NCBI RefSeq assembly: GCF_036417355.1
Contig: NZ_CP143889.1
Location: 1,116,001-1,180,000 of the forward strand
Length of the DNA stretch: 64,000 bases
DNA from: Akkermansia sp. RCC_12PD
GTDB taxonomy: Bacteria; Verrucomicrobiota; Verrucomicrobiia; Verrucomicrobiales; Akkermansiaceae
Direction: 5' to 3'
This document shows positions 46,411 through 54,615 of the stretch, piece by piece (position 1 is the first letter of the stretch; the number at the start of each line of letters is the position of its first letter). Under the pieces are notes generated by a model that was given only the letters and a program-made list of their open reading frames with translations, was not told where the DNA came from and did not search any database. Position numbers and translations under genes: made by a program.

Positions 46411-46992
46411 TCAGTACGGGTTGGAGTTGCCGGCATAGGCCGTGGCGGGACGGCGGGTGTAGTTGTTCCTGCCTGATGCCGAGCGTTTGGATGTCGCACC
46501 GGAGCGGTTCATCAGCTCGTCGATCAGCCCGGAAGCTTCCATGCGGTTGAGCATGGCAACGACCTTGTTGAATCTCCGGAAAGCCAGTTCGTTCAGGGCA
46601 GTGTCATCCAACCCGGCCTTTTCGGCCAGTTCCAGGATGAGAGACTGTTGCTTTTCCGAGCATTTCCATGCGGGAACGGTTGCGATAGAGGTCTCGGGAG
46701 CGCTTGCAGGCGGCGTTTGTCTCACGGATGATGTGGATGTCGTCTGTGAGCAGGAATCCCCGAAAACCGGTTTTTGAGCATGTTGTGAGCCGTAATGTTC
46801 ATCGGGGACGAATCCTACCTGTTGGATCTGGGCATCGACGGCGGACTGAAGGGAGCCGTAGAGGCGTTCTGTTTCCGCAGCCAGTTCGGATGTGTGGGTG
46901 ATTTCGGTTTCGATGGATACCTCGAACTGGTGGGAGGAATACCCGGGCAGTCCGAGGCGTTTGCTGTAGTTGGCGATGAGTTTGATAGCCAT
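46411..46992 (-). CDS. Island protein, possible recombination/ssDNA accessory
   Basis: 193 residues from the ATG at 46992. MAIKLIANYSKRLGLPGYSS then HQFEVSIETEITHTSELAAE recurs, as far as I recall, in plasmid and mobile-element proteins of cyanobacteria and Verrucomicrobiota. The C-terminal basic tail (RSASGRNNYTRRPATAYAG) may bind nucleic acid. A helical UBA-like segment (KQQSLILELAEKAGLDDTAL) is near 120-140. It immediately precedes the RecB-like nuclease gene. Function not established. Confidence 0.6.
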   Translation of the reverse strand: MAIKLIANYSKRLGLPGYSSHQFEVSIETEITHTSELAAETERLYGSLQSAVDAQIQQVGFVPDEHYGSQHAQKPVFGDSCSQTTSTSSVRQTPPASAPETSIATVPAWKCSEKQQSLILELAEKAGLDDTALNELAFRRFNKVVAMLNRMEASGLIDELMNRSGATSKRSASGRNNYTRRPATAYAGNSNPY

Positions 46993-47137
46993 GATGGTGG
47001 TTCTTTCGTTGTTGATGGGTGGATATAGTAAAGCCGCCATGCCCCGGTATGGGAACATGGCGACTTTGTGAAGGATGACAGGCAGGTAAGAGCCTGTGTC
47101 TGGTATATATGACGGTGAGGGAGGTGTTATTTCATTG

Positions 47138-48043
47138 CTACTCTTTGGCCCCGGCTTCCCGTAGCAATTTCTCGCATTTCGTACAGTTATATCTGGTAGC
47201 CAGCATGAGAGCCGTGTTCCCTTCCTTATCTTCCATATTCACATTTACCCCGGCCGCTAACAACTCTTTCATGCATTCTCCACGGTCATGGCCAGAATAA
47301 GGACCAATCGCATACATGAGAGCCGTACGCCCGTCATTATCTTTAACATTCACGTTTGCTCCCGCTCCCAGCAATGCTTTCACACTGTTTGTAAGCTCAT
47401 TATAAGTAGCCCTCATTAAAGCCGTTTTTCCATCTTTATCCTTCACGTTTACGTCCGCACCAGCTTCTAGTAATGTTTTCACACAGTCCGGATACTTATC
47501 CTCAGTAGCCCACATGAGAGCTGTTCTCCCATCCTTATCCTGGGCATCCACATTTGCTCCTGCTTCCAGCAATGCTTTCACACTGTCTGTACGTCCATTA
47601 TAGGCAGCTTCCGTGAGAGGCATTTCTCCTTTTTTATTCTTTCCGTTTACATCTGCCCCGGCTTTCAGCAATACTTTTACACAATCTGTATATCCTCTAT
47701 TAGCAGCCAATATGAGCGCCGTATCCCCATTCTTAGCCTCCATGTTGAGGTCTGCCCCAGCGTCTATCAATGCTTTCACGCATTCCGTATGCCTACTATC
47801 AACAGCCCATATTAGAGCTGTATCCCCATCTTCTCCCTTCGCATCTACACGCGCTCCGTCCTTGATCAATTCCGTTACCCAATCGATATTCCCCTCTTTG
47901 ACAGCTTTCATGAGAACCGTATTTCCTTTCGAATCTCTTTTATTGGCTTCGGGATTATCGGTTTTTCCACATGAGGAAAGGAGTAAGGTGGGAATCAACG
48001 CAAGAACGGCAACGCGACCGATTCGATATATTTTTGTATTCAT
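47138..48043 (-). CDS. Ankyrin-repeat lipoprotein
   Basis: 301 residues. Lipoprotein signal with lipobox LLSSC (Cys25). Eight 33-residue ankyrin repeats follow (e.g. DGRTALMWATEDKYPDCVKT), ending at the C-terminus. It is expected to sit on the periplasmic face of the outer or inner membrane as a protein-binding scaffold. Repeat units are well kept, so it is not decaying. Last gene of a six-gene leftward cluster of envelope proteins. Confidence 0.85.
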   Translation of the reverse strand: MNTKIYRIGRVAVLALIPTLLLSSCGKTDNPEANKRDSKGNTVLMKAVKEGNIDWVTELIKDGARVDAKGEDGDTALIWAVDSRHTECVKALIDAGADLNMEAKNGDTALILAANRGYTDCVKVLLKAGADVNGKNKKGEMPLTEAAYNGRTDSVKALLEAGANVDAQDKDGRTALMWATEDKYPDCVKTLLEAGADVNVKDKDGKTALMRATYNELTNSVKALLGAGANVNVKDNDGRTALMYAIGPYSGHDRGECMKELLAAGVNVNMEDKEGNTALMLATRYNCTKCEKLLREAGAKE

Positions 48044-48074
48044 ATGTTTATGTGTTAGAATCTTTTCTTTCTGG

Positions 48075-48812
48075 TTACCACTTCATAGGAAAAGGAGACG
48101 TTTCGTTATACTTTCTATGATAGTAAACCGGGTTTGCCAGCCACCATATGCCTTGAATGAGAGCAAGGATGAATTCGGAAATCCATAAAATCCCAAGCGC
48201 CGGATTAGGATTAATGAATGCAGCAACAATGATCACAATATATATGATCCCCCATCCCCAGCTTCCATTGTAGAATTTATGAGCGCCAACGGGCCACAGG
48301 AAAATAGCCAGCAAACCTGCAATGATACTGCTTTTATGTCGCCCATGAGCATGGACGGACCGAACGGGTGCAGCCTGTGTTTCTCCTCCTTTCGCTCTGG
48401 AATGCTTCCGGAACGATCCAAAGCTTTTGAATATAAAAACCGCACCTATTAACATCAAAGGACCCAAGAATTTCGCTTTGGGCCATAAGTTGATGCAGAT
48501 CACGCAAATCACCATTAAACCGGCTCCTATTGCCATATGTAACCATGCATCCTGAAGGAAGGGAGAGGTTTTCCTTTCCTGACCATTGTTTAGTGCAATG
48601 GGCAACGGAGGAGGCGTTGCTGTTGGTGGGGGAGAAGGGGGGGCCGCACACCAGGAGAACGCATCTTCGCAAGCTTTCCATGTTGCCCAGCCGGGAGTCC
48701 ATACCAAGGAATTCGGCGGAAGCTTCCTATCCTGATATAGTTTCTTCAATTCTTCTTCCGAGAACGGTCCTTCCTGCGTGCCATCGGGACGTGTTATATG
48801 ATAATCGTTCAT
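48075..48812 (-). CDS. GYF_2 and TM2 domain membrane protein
   Basis: 245 residues. N-terminal GYF_2/DUF4339 domain (HITRPDGTQEGPFSEEELKK then WTPGWATWKACEDAFSW) that binds Pro-rich peptides. After a Pro-rich linker come membrane helices and a TM2 domain, AIFLWPVGAHKFYNGSWGWG. TM2 is the short helix-turn-helix typical of membrane-integrated sensors. It lies 15 bases from a second GYF_2 protein and 31 bases before the ankyrin lipoprotein gene. Function unknown. Confidence 0.8.
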   Translation of the reverse strand: MNDYHITRPDGTQEGPFSEEELKKLYQDRKLPPNSLVWTPGWATWKACEDAFSWCAAPPSPPPTATPPPLPIALNNGQERKTSPFLQDAWLHMAIGAGLMVICVICINLWPKAKFLGPLMLIGAVFIFKSFGSFRKHSRAKGGETQAAPVRSVHAHGRHKSSIIAGLLAIFLWPVGAHKFYNGSWGWGIIYIVIIVAAFINPNPALGILWISEFILALIQGIWWLANPVYYHRKYNETSPFPMKW

Positions 48813-48826
48813 GATTTTGTCAGAGT

Positions 48827-49618
48827 TTACCAGCCGCTTCCCTGATAAGTGCCGTCATTGAAACGTCCCGAATTCCGGGATCGTGGTACTTCACCAGCTC
48901 CGCCACATTGCGGGCAAGGCATGCGGTATTGATTTGATTCCGTTCGATTCCAGAGAGCCCTTCCGCTGCCCGGCGTTACAACTCCGCTTCCTCCGCATTT
49001 TTTGCAGATCTCCATGGCATTGTTTTCGTAAAAGTTATTGGCCGCACGAATCATTTGTTGCAACTGATAGTCCGAATTGTCGCCCCCACCCATACTGTTC
49101 TGTATCCACGCATTTGATTCATACTGGGGAACAGCGGGCTTCTTCGCACCAACCGAAAGGATGATGATCACCAGCATCAGTCCAATAACACAGACAGTAT
49201 AATGGTTTATTCCGTACGTTTGCCCTTTTACCTGTAATGCCCGCAATCCCCATCGATGGATCTGATTCAGAATTTCATGGTTCTGCATCCAATCTGACAA
49301 GGACCTGTATTCCTTTGCCGTCGATGCCTTCATTTCATCTGGAGAAAAGGATTTCTCATGTTGTTCCGCATGAGCAGACGATGTGTTCGAATGGGATGCC
49401 GTACCTTCTGAACCGGGATGTGGAGGAAGAGGCGGCAGCTTGGCGCTGGAAATAAACCATTCAAAGGCGTCTTCACAGGGGTGCCATTGATCCCATCCTT
49501 CTGTCCAGACGTAAGAACCGGGAGGAATAGTCCGCTGATGATAAAGGCCTTTTAGCTCGTCTTCAGAAAAAGGTCCTTCCTGTGTGCTGCCCGGTCGAAC
49601 AAGGTAATAGGAAATCAT
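48827..49618 (-). CDS. GYF_2 domain membrane protein with DnaJ-like zinc motifs
   Basis: 263 residues from the ATG at 49618 (a TTG 9 bases upstream is also in frame). N-terminal GYF_2 domain (YLVRPGSTQEGPFSEDELKG, WTEGWDQWHPCEDAFEWF), a linker, one membrane helix (TVCVIGLMLVIIILSVGA), then two CxxCxG motifs, CKKCGGSGVV and CPQCGGAGEV, like the DnaJ zinc centre. The zinc part would be on the far side of the membrane from the GYF domain. It is the only protein in the cluster with metal-binding motifs. Confidence 0.8.
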   Translation of the reverse strand: MISYYLVRPGSTQEGPFSEDELKGLYHQRTIPPGSYVWTEGWDQWHPCEDAFEWFISSAKLPPLPPHPGSEGTASHSNTSSAHAEQHEKSFSPDEMKASTAKEYRSLSDWMQNHEILNQIHRWGLRALQVKGQTYGINHYTVCVIGLMLVIIILSVGAKKPAVPQYESNAWIQNSMGGGDNSDYQLQQMIRAANNFYENNAMEICKKCGGSGVVTPGSGRALWNRTESNQYRMPCPQCGGAGEVPRSRNSGRFNDGTYQGSGW

Positions 49619-49663
49619 AAGAATCAAAGGTGTAGATTCATGAATTAAACGAGAGAAAGCGCT

Positions 49664-50437
49664 TCAGAGGAATAATGGCAACAGTCCTCCCAAGATAAGT
49701 ATTGAGACAAGCATGAGGCCCAGGATGGCAAAGGAACGTTTCCATGAGCATTGGAAATTCCGGGCGACTACAAGGATGACCAGGATTTCAACGAAGAGAA
49801 AGAGCCATGACTGATTCACCCAGTTGCCAAGCATATCGAAGATGGCCAGACCAACGCACCACGGGATCAATGTTTTCCGGTTTATTGTAGCATCCTTGGG
49901 AGAAAGCAGCACAATATACCCGTACAACAATAGACCGGAGATGATGCTGATGAGGAATGGAAACGCCTCCCCAGGAGAAGAACCTTCCACGGTTTTCATG
50001 AATGCGTAGTATTCATCCAGTTCTCTCTGTGCTCTCGTATCCCCGACATTAGCTTTCTGCTGTAAATGACCTATCGACCATTCATTGTTGCTCTGAGCCA
50101 TAGCAAGCTGCTGGCGCAACGCATTAGCCTGGGCCGTATCTCCTTTTCCCTCAGCTTCAGCAATAGCATTTTCCATCCGTAGGACTCCTATAGCACATTC
50201 CTTGGCTGTAGTGGCTCCTCCCATGTACTGCTGGTAAAGCTGCTGTCCATATCTCTGATCAGCCTGCGCAATACCTTTCTCCATATCTTCAGCCAAACCA
50301 GACTTTTTCGGAGGAGAACCGGGCTCATCTTGAGAAAACGCCTCAGGAGTATAAAAAAGGAAGCAAAACCCCATCAGCAGAGCAGTAAGAATGCTCCTTT
50401 TTATCCCAAGTCTTTGTCTTTGGCGTACTGTATTCAT
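49664..50437 (-). CDS. Envelope protein with C-terminal paralogous membrane module
   Basis: 257 residues from the ATG at 50437. A signal or anchor (ILTALLMGFCFLFYTPEAFS) is followed by a helical, Gln/Ala-rich extracytoplasmic part with a Sel1-like or coiled-coil look (MAQSNNEWSIGHLQQKANVG). Four membrane helices come last, ending NFQCSWKRSFAILGLMLVSI. That C-terminal module is shared with the next two upstream genes. A longer reading from 50488 overlaps the neighbour by 32 bases. Function unknown. Confidence 0.7.
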   Translation of the reverse strand: MNTVRQRQRLGIKRSILTALLMGFCFLFYTPEAFSQDEPGSPPKKSGLAEDMEKGIAQADQRYGQQLYQQYMGGATTAKECAIGVLRMENAIAEAEGKGDTAQANALRQQLAMAQSNNEWSIGHLQQKANVGDTRAQRELDEYYAFMKTVEGSSPGEAFPFLISIISGLLLYGYIVLLSPKDATINRKTLIPWCVGLAIFDMLGNWVNQSWLFLFVEILVILVVARNFQCSWKRSFAILGLMLVSILILGGLLPLFL

Positions 50438-50456
50438 TGTTATGTTTGTATTTGTG

Positions 50457-51623
50457 TTAATTGCCTCCCGGCAGGATTTTGCCTGCATGATAAGATGTGA
50501 AAAGAGTTAGAGCCAAAATACTGAAAAGAGTAACGTAAGAACGTCCCCAAGACCATTTAAAGTCGCAAGCAGTCCGAATTTCGACCAGAATTCCAAGGCT
50601 TATCATTAAGAATGAATACCACACTCCCCAAGGGAAATTGAGTGATCTGTCAAGGATTCCCCAGAACCTGAATTCATGGATAAAATACGGTATCCAGCCA
50701 CCAAATGTTAAATTGCAGCACATGTCAGCTACTGCTATCCCGGCACTCCATAGAATAAGTCTTTTGTATCCACCATTTTTCCCGACAGCTGAAAACACGG
50801 CAATAACTACAAACATTACCACTCCCAGAATTATGCTGTACAAAAGGCTTATCCATAGCCAGTCTCCTCTGGCGCCTGCTCTTTTCAATATCTTCACGAT
50901 ATTATCGTGATCTTTATCCAAAGCCAATTTGAGGGCAGTCTTGCCAAATTCATTTTGTGCTTCTAGATGAGCTCCCGCATCAATCAGTATTCGGACTACT
51001 TGTTCATGGTCGTTGGCCGAAGCTATCATCAGGGGAGTTGTTTCTTCGAATCCTTTGACATTAATGTCGGCTCCTGCATGAATAAGCATCTTTACAATTT
51101 CAGCATGACCTTTGGCCGAAGCTGCCAGAAGAGAAGTGATTTCATGTCCGCTACTTGTTGCGTTAACATCTGCCCCTGCCAGAATCAACATCTGAACGAT
51201 GGTATCATATCCCCATGTGGCGGCCAGCATGAGAGCTGTTGTACCTTTTGCATCTTTCGCATGAACATCTGCCCCGGCATCAATCAGTATCCTGGCAATT
51301 CTATCATGTCCTCCCATCGAAGCCCATATAAGGAATGTTCTGCCTCCCTGGTCTCTGGCGTTAATATCAGCGCCTTCCTGTATCAGTCTTAGAACCTCTT
51401 TGTCCTGGCCTTTCGATACAGCAAGATACATGAACCTGGACAATTCATCGATCGTGTAGTGAGGGCCCAAAGTGTCTCCCCATCCTTCATTAACTCTTAT
51501 ATCCCCGCCTCCGCTGTATATCTGTGAGGAAGCATTGTAGGTACTGCAGAGACACAACAAGGCTGCCATCAGAATAATGACCCGGGGAAGCCGAATTTTT
51601 CGTCTGTGGACTCCTGTTCCCAT
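50457..51623 (-). CDS. Ankyrin-repeat membrane protein with the shared C-terminal module
   Basis: 388 residues. A signal peptide or anchor (VIILMAALLCLCSTYNASSQ) is followed by six ankyrin repeats (about 65-255; e.g. KGTTALMLAATWGYDTIVQM). Then come membrane helices (SIILGVVMFVVIAVFSAVGK) and the module ending DFKWSWGRSYVTLFSILALT. Combines both main components of the cluster in one chain: the ankyrin scaffold and the paralogous membrane module. Starts 15 bases after the neighbouring lipoprotein gene. Confidence 0.75.
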   Translation of the reverse strand: MGTGVHRRKIRLPRVIILMAALLCLCSTYNASSQIYSGGGDIRVNEGWGDTLGPHYTIDELSRFMYLAVSKGQDKEVLRLIQEGADINARDQGGRTFLIWASMGGHDRIARILIDAGADVHAKDAKGTTALMLAATWGYDTIVQMLILAGADVNATSSGHEITSLLAASAKGHAEIVKMLIHAGADINVKGFEETTPLMIASANDHEQVVRILIDAGAHLEAQNEFGKTALKLALDKDHDNIVKILKRAGARGDWLWISLLYSIILGVVMFVVIAVFSAVGKNGGYKRLILWSAGIAVADMCCNLTFGGWIPYFIHEFRFWGILDRSLNFPWGVWYSFLMISLGILVEIRTACDFKWSWGRSYVTLFSILALTLFTSYHAGKILPGGN

Positions 51624-51638
51624 TATCCTTTATCGCGT

Positions 51639-52091
51639 TTATATCTCTACACCCAAAATCACTGCTGCCAGAATTCCCCCGACAAGAGAAATCCCCATAC
51701 TGATGCCTAATACCCCGAATGATTTGCCCAGTGTGAAATTCAGAACTTTATGAGCAACCAGGACAATGGCCGCCAATTCCAGCAAAGCAAGAAAACCGGA
51801 GTCTATCACGGCAAGGATGAGATCAACCACGGCGAATACAATGGCAATCGTCTTGAAGTCCTTGATTGCCGCCGGTTCTTTATGCTCGGACAACCAGTAG
51901 AGCGCCAGGAAGATCGAATAACCAAACAATCCGGAGCAAATCAACGTAAACAGAATCTCCCTGCCGGGTTCTGTTTTGCTAAGCTCCCGAGCGCTCTTAC
52001 TGACAAGGATGGCGCAGGAGGACAATAGGGAGGTAGTTACAATGGCCAATCCAGTCGCTAACCCGATTTTATATATTTCATTTCTCTTCAT
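51639..52091 (-). CDS. Small membrane lipoprotein with the shared C-terminal module
   Basis: 150 residues. Lipobox LLSSC near residue 26, then four membrane helices that form the shared module, ending NFTLGKSFGVLGISMGISLV. It is the minimal member of the three paralogous membrane proteins. First in the leftward run, 4 bases beyond the zinc-ribbon gene. Function unknown. Confidence 0.7.
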   Translation of the reverse strand: MKRNEIYKIGLATGLAIVTTSLLSSCAILVSKSARELSKTEPGREILFTLICSGLFGYSIFLALYWLSEHKEPAAIKDFKTIAIVFAVVDLILAVIDSGFLALLELAAIVLVAHKVLNFTLGKSFGVLGISMGISLVGGILAAVILGVEI

Positions 52092-52095
52092 GTGA

Positions 52096-52635
52096 TTATA
52101 TGTCGTTGGTTATTGATTGCAGAATATGCCTCTTAACCCGCTTCCAGTTGCGGCAGGCCAACGTTCGAATCCCGGAATCCGACTGGCTGATCAGGATGCC
52201 ATGCACTGCCTGCTCCCGTTCCAGAACGGTGCGGCGTTCCTTCTCGGTGAGAGTACCGGGATGAACGACCTCGACGATCACAGGCGTCATCTTCCCGTCG
52301 GGGAAACAAACCATGCACCGGTGCTCTACCGTTTCCATCCCGTCCGGCCAGGTAATGACTCCGGCGCTTTGCACCTCCTTCAGGGAATGCCATTGAAACC
52401 CTTCCGATGAATCATTCCCATGGCAATCCGGATGACGGCAGTCCGCGCAGCGGTACCCCAGCGGCTCTCCGCATAAATCGTCCACCAGAACCTTGTGTCC
52501 GACAGCCAGCCCGCCCTGCCGGTCGGCCTCCAGATTCTGGACGACATAACGGTGCATGGCCCGTTCGACGAGCATCAGTTGATGGCCTCCGCATCGGGGA
52601 CAGGTGAACTGGATGATACTTTTCATTGCTGGCAT
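52096..52635 (-). CDS. Zinc-ribbon protein, unknown
   Basis: 179 residues from the ATG at 52635 (or 52626). Two Cys pairs at the N-terminus (FTCPRCGGHQ and YRCADCRHPDC) suggest a zinc ribbon. The middle contains WHSLKEVQSAGVITWPDGME and a further HRCMVCFP. Likely a cytoplasmic nucleic-acid or protein binder. Its promoter faces away from the HTH gene at 52766. Confidence 0.6.
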   Translation of the reverse strand: MPAMKSIIQFTCPRCGGHQLMLVERAMHRYVVQNLEADRQGGLAVGHKVLVDDLCGEPLGYRCADCRHPDCHGNDSSEGFQWHSLKEVQSAGVITWPDGMETVEHRCMVCFPDGKMTPVIVEVVHPGTLTEKERRTVLEREQAVHGILISQSDSGIRTLACRNWKRVKRHILQSITNDI

Positions 52636-52765
52636 CTCGTTTACATTGCCTGTATATCTCCTTTTTACGATTTTAGTCAACCTGAAAATCTCAATTTAAT
52701 CTCAAAAATAGGGATGTTATATAACCGTATTGCCATTCCTGAGCGATAGTGCTACATTTCGAAAC

Positions 52766-53122
52766 ATGGCGGGAGTGAATCAGGATGAGCTGAAAATGAA
52801 TGTCAAGCTGTGGCTCAAGGCCAACGGTTTCGACTACGCATGGCTCGCCGAACGATGTTTCGTGACGGAAGCGACCGTCCGCAACTGGATGGCGAAAAAG
52901 CCCATTCCCGCCGCCAAGGAACACATCATCCGGGAACTCATCAAGCAGCTCCCGTTGACCCTTCCGAGCCGGGTGCAGGTAGAAGAGGAAACGCTGATTA
53001 CCCTGAAGCTTGATCCGGATACCCGCAAGGTTCTTGAGAAAAAAGCCTTCTCCCAGGGTAAGACCCTGAAGGAGTTCCTGGCCGACGAAGTGCCGAGGCT
53101 CGGCAATCCCCCGCTTGCCTGA
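52766..53122 (+). CDS. HTH DNA-binding protein
   Basis: 118 residues from the ATG at 52766. An N-terminal helix-turn-helix is visible (DYAWLAERCFVTEATVRNWM), followed by a linker and a C-terminal helix (TLKEFLADEVPRLG). XRE-like regulators of this length occur with plasmid cargo. Its end overlaps the kinase fragment at 53115 by 8 bases, so they were one operon before the insertion. Confidence 0.65.
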   Translation: MAGVNQDELKMNVKLWLKANGFDYAWLAERCFVTEATVRNWMAKKPIPAAKEHIIRELIKQLPLTLPSRVQVEEETLITLKLDPDTRKVLEKKAFSQGKTLKEFLADEVPRLGNPPLA

Positions 53123-53396
53123 TTGTATGGATGCCTCCGGCTTCGCATTGCCTCCGGGAACTCTGCTGGGCAATTACAAGTTGCTCAAGGCGCTGGGCCA
53201 GGGAGGCTTCGGCATCACCTACATCGCCTGGGACAGCCAGCTCAGGCGCAACATTGTTCTCAAGGAATGCTTTCCTCTGGGATTGTGCAGCCGGGATTCG
53301 GATACCAGCGCCATCATCTCCCCTTCCACACGCAAGCAGGATGGAAGCGGGAAAAAAGGAACGATGAAGTCTCTTCGCTCCCTTGGTGAATTGTGA
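53115..53396 (+). pseudogene. Ser/Thr protein kinase, N-lobe only
   Basis: About 60 residues of kinase, then chance sequence. PPGTLLGNYKLLKALGQGGF then GITYIAWDSQLRRNIVLKEC carries the Gly-rich loop and the ATP-binding Lys. The HRD and DFG parts are missing. The break lies close to 53,340-53,399, exactly where a reductase gene on the other strand is also cut. It overlaps the HTH gene, so an HTH-kinase operon was interrupted. Confidence 0.8.
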
Positions 53397-53398
53397 GG

Positions 53399-53566
53399 CT
53401 AAATGATTAGTGTGCCCTTGCGGCGCGGGCTTCCAGTCAATACAATGATGATCATTTTTCCTGCTTTCTTGTTGGGAAGGCCAGCGGCTTCCGCCAAGTC
53501 CAGTTTTGACAGGAGTTCTGCCCCGGCGGCCATGTCGGCTGTTTTGATAAAATCTCTTCTGTCCAT
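53399..53566 (-). pseudogene. TAT-exported flavin (NADPH-dependent FMN) reductase, N-terminal stub
   Basis: MDRRDFIKTADMAAGAELLS is a twin-arginine signal, followed by LPNKKAGKMIIIVLTGSPRR, the first strand and phosphate loop of NADPH-dependent FMN reductase/flavodoxin-like folds. It stops after KGT where the insertion boundary lies, so about 80 percent of the gene is lost. Left edge of the Bacteroidota-like block. Divergent from the kinase relic. Confidence 0.75.
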
Positions 53567-53574
53567 GGAGTGTT

Positions 53575-54606
53575 TCAATCCAGCTTTTTCTCGTGGAGCC
53601 ACTGGGAAAGATGGTCAGCCACTTCCACGTTGTTCAGGTCAGAGAAGGGGAAGTGCGTATTGCCATGCAGTCCTATCTCCGGCAGGTGGATGACCGTCGC
53701 GTCACCGCCGTGCTTGTTGATCAGAGCCACCCACTTGCGCATCAAGTGGAGACGGCGCGTCCATTCGTAGAGTTCGGGGCGTTCGTTCGTATAGGGCAGA
53801 TTATCACCATAATAGATGATGATGGGGATTCGGGTGAACAGCATGAATGTCTCCATCGGCACTTCCATCGCCTCCGTCCTGCCGGAAAGCGTGATGTTCC
53901 GGCCTTCCTCCGGTACCATCCCCTTGGGGAACGGCACGTCGCATCCCGGTTCGTAGGCTATGATGGCACGGATGTTCTTCGTCTTCGGCAGCGTCCGCCA
54001 GCCCACGCCGCCGCCCTGCGAGTGGGTAACAAACACCGCCGGGCCTATCTTGTCGAACAGTGCGGCGTATGCTTCGGCATACACGTTGAGGTCGGTCGTG
54101 CCGATGGTCGGTGTCATCTGACGGAAAAACTGGTCGAGCGTTTCCGGGGTATGGCTGAACTGCACGCCCTCAAAGTAGTCCGGCCAGATGCCGATGCGGA
54201 AGCGGTTGAACCATATTTCTTCATCGAAAGCAGGAGTAATAGTGGCGATTTCCGTACTGCGCCCGGCATTGCCACGTCGGGGCTGGTCTACAAGATAAGT
54301 GGAAAACCCTCTTCGCAGGAAGATATTCTGGAACCCCTCGCGTCCGTCAGGAGTGGTCTCCCACGTCTTGGAGAACTGCCCCACGCCGTGGGCAAAGACG
54401 AGCGGATATTTCCGTGCATTCACGGGTTTCTGGTAGAATACGTAGGCATGGTCTCCATGATAGGTGTGTCCTGCCGAATCTTTCAGTACCGTACCACCTA
54501 CGGCGAAGCTACCTTGCTCGTCGATGGACAATGCACCGCTGTTCTGCGAACAGGAGGTTGATAGCAACAATACCGCACTTATACAGGTAATGATGATGTT
54601 CTTCAT
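53575..54606 (-). CDS. Alpha/beta hydrolase lipoprotein
   Basis: 343 residues. Lipobox LLLSTSCSQ near residue 19. Alpha/beta-hydrolase fold with oxyanion HG in FAHGVGQFSKTWE, nucleophile in VFVTHSQGGGVGW, and a late His in EIGLHGNTHFPFSD. Belongs to a secreted hydrolase group frequent in Bacteroidota; substrate unknown. Between the reductase stub and the aldo/keto reductase gene; same strand, short gaps. Confidence 0.8.
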   Translation of the reverse strand: MKNIIITCISAVLLLSTSCSQNSGALSIDEQGSFAVGGTVLKDSAGHTYHGDHAYVFYQKPVNARKYPLVFAHGVGQFSKTWETTPDGREGFQNIFLRRGFSTYLVDQPRRGNAGRSTEIATITPAFDEEIWFNRFRIGIWPDYFEGVQFSHTPETLDQFFRQMTPTIGTTDLNVYAEAYAALFDKIGPAVFVTHSQGGGVGWRTLPKTKNIRAIIAYEPGCDVPFPKGMVPEEGRNITLSGRTEAMEVPMETFMLFTRIPIIIYYGDNLPYTNERPELYEWTRRLHLMRKWVALINKHGGDATVIHLPEIGLHGNTHFPFSDLNNVEVADHLSQWLHEKKLD

Positions 54607-54615
54607 GGATGCGAT

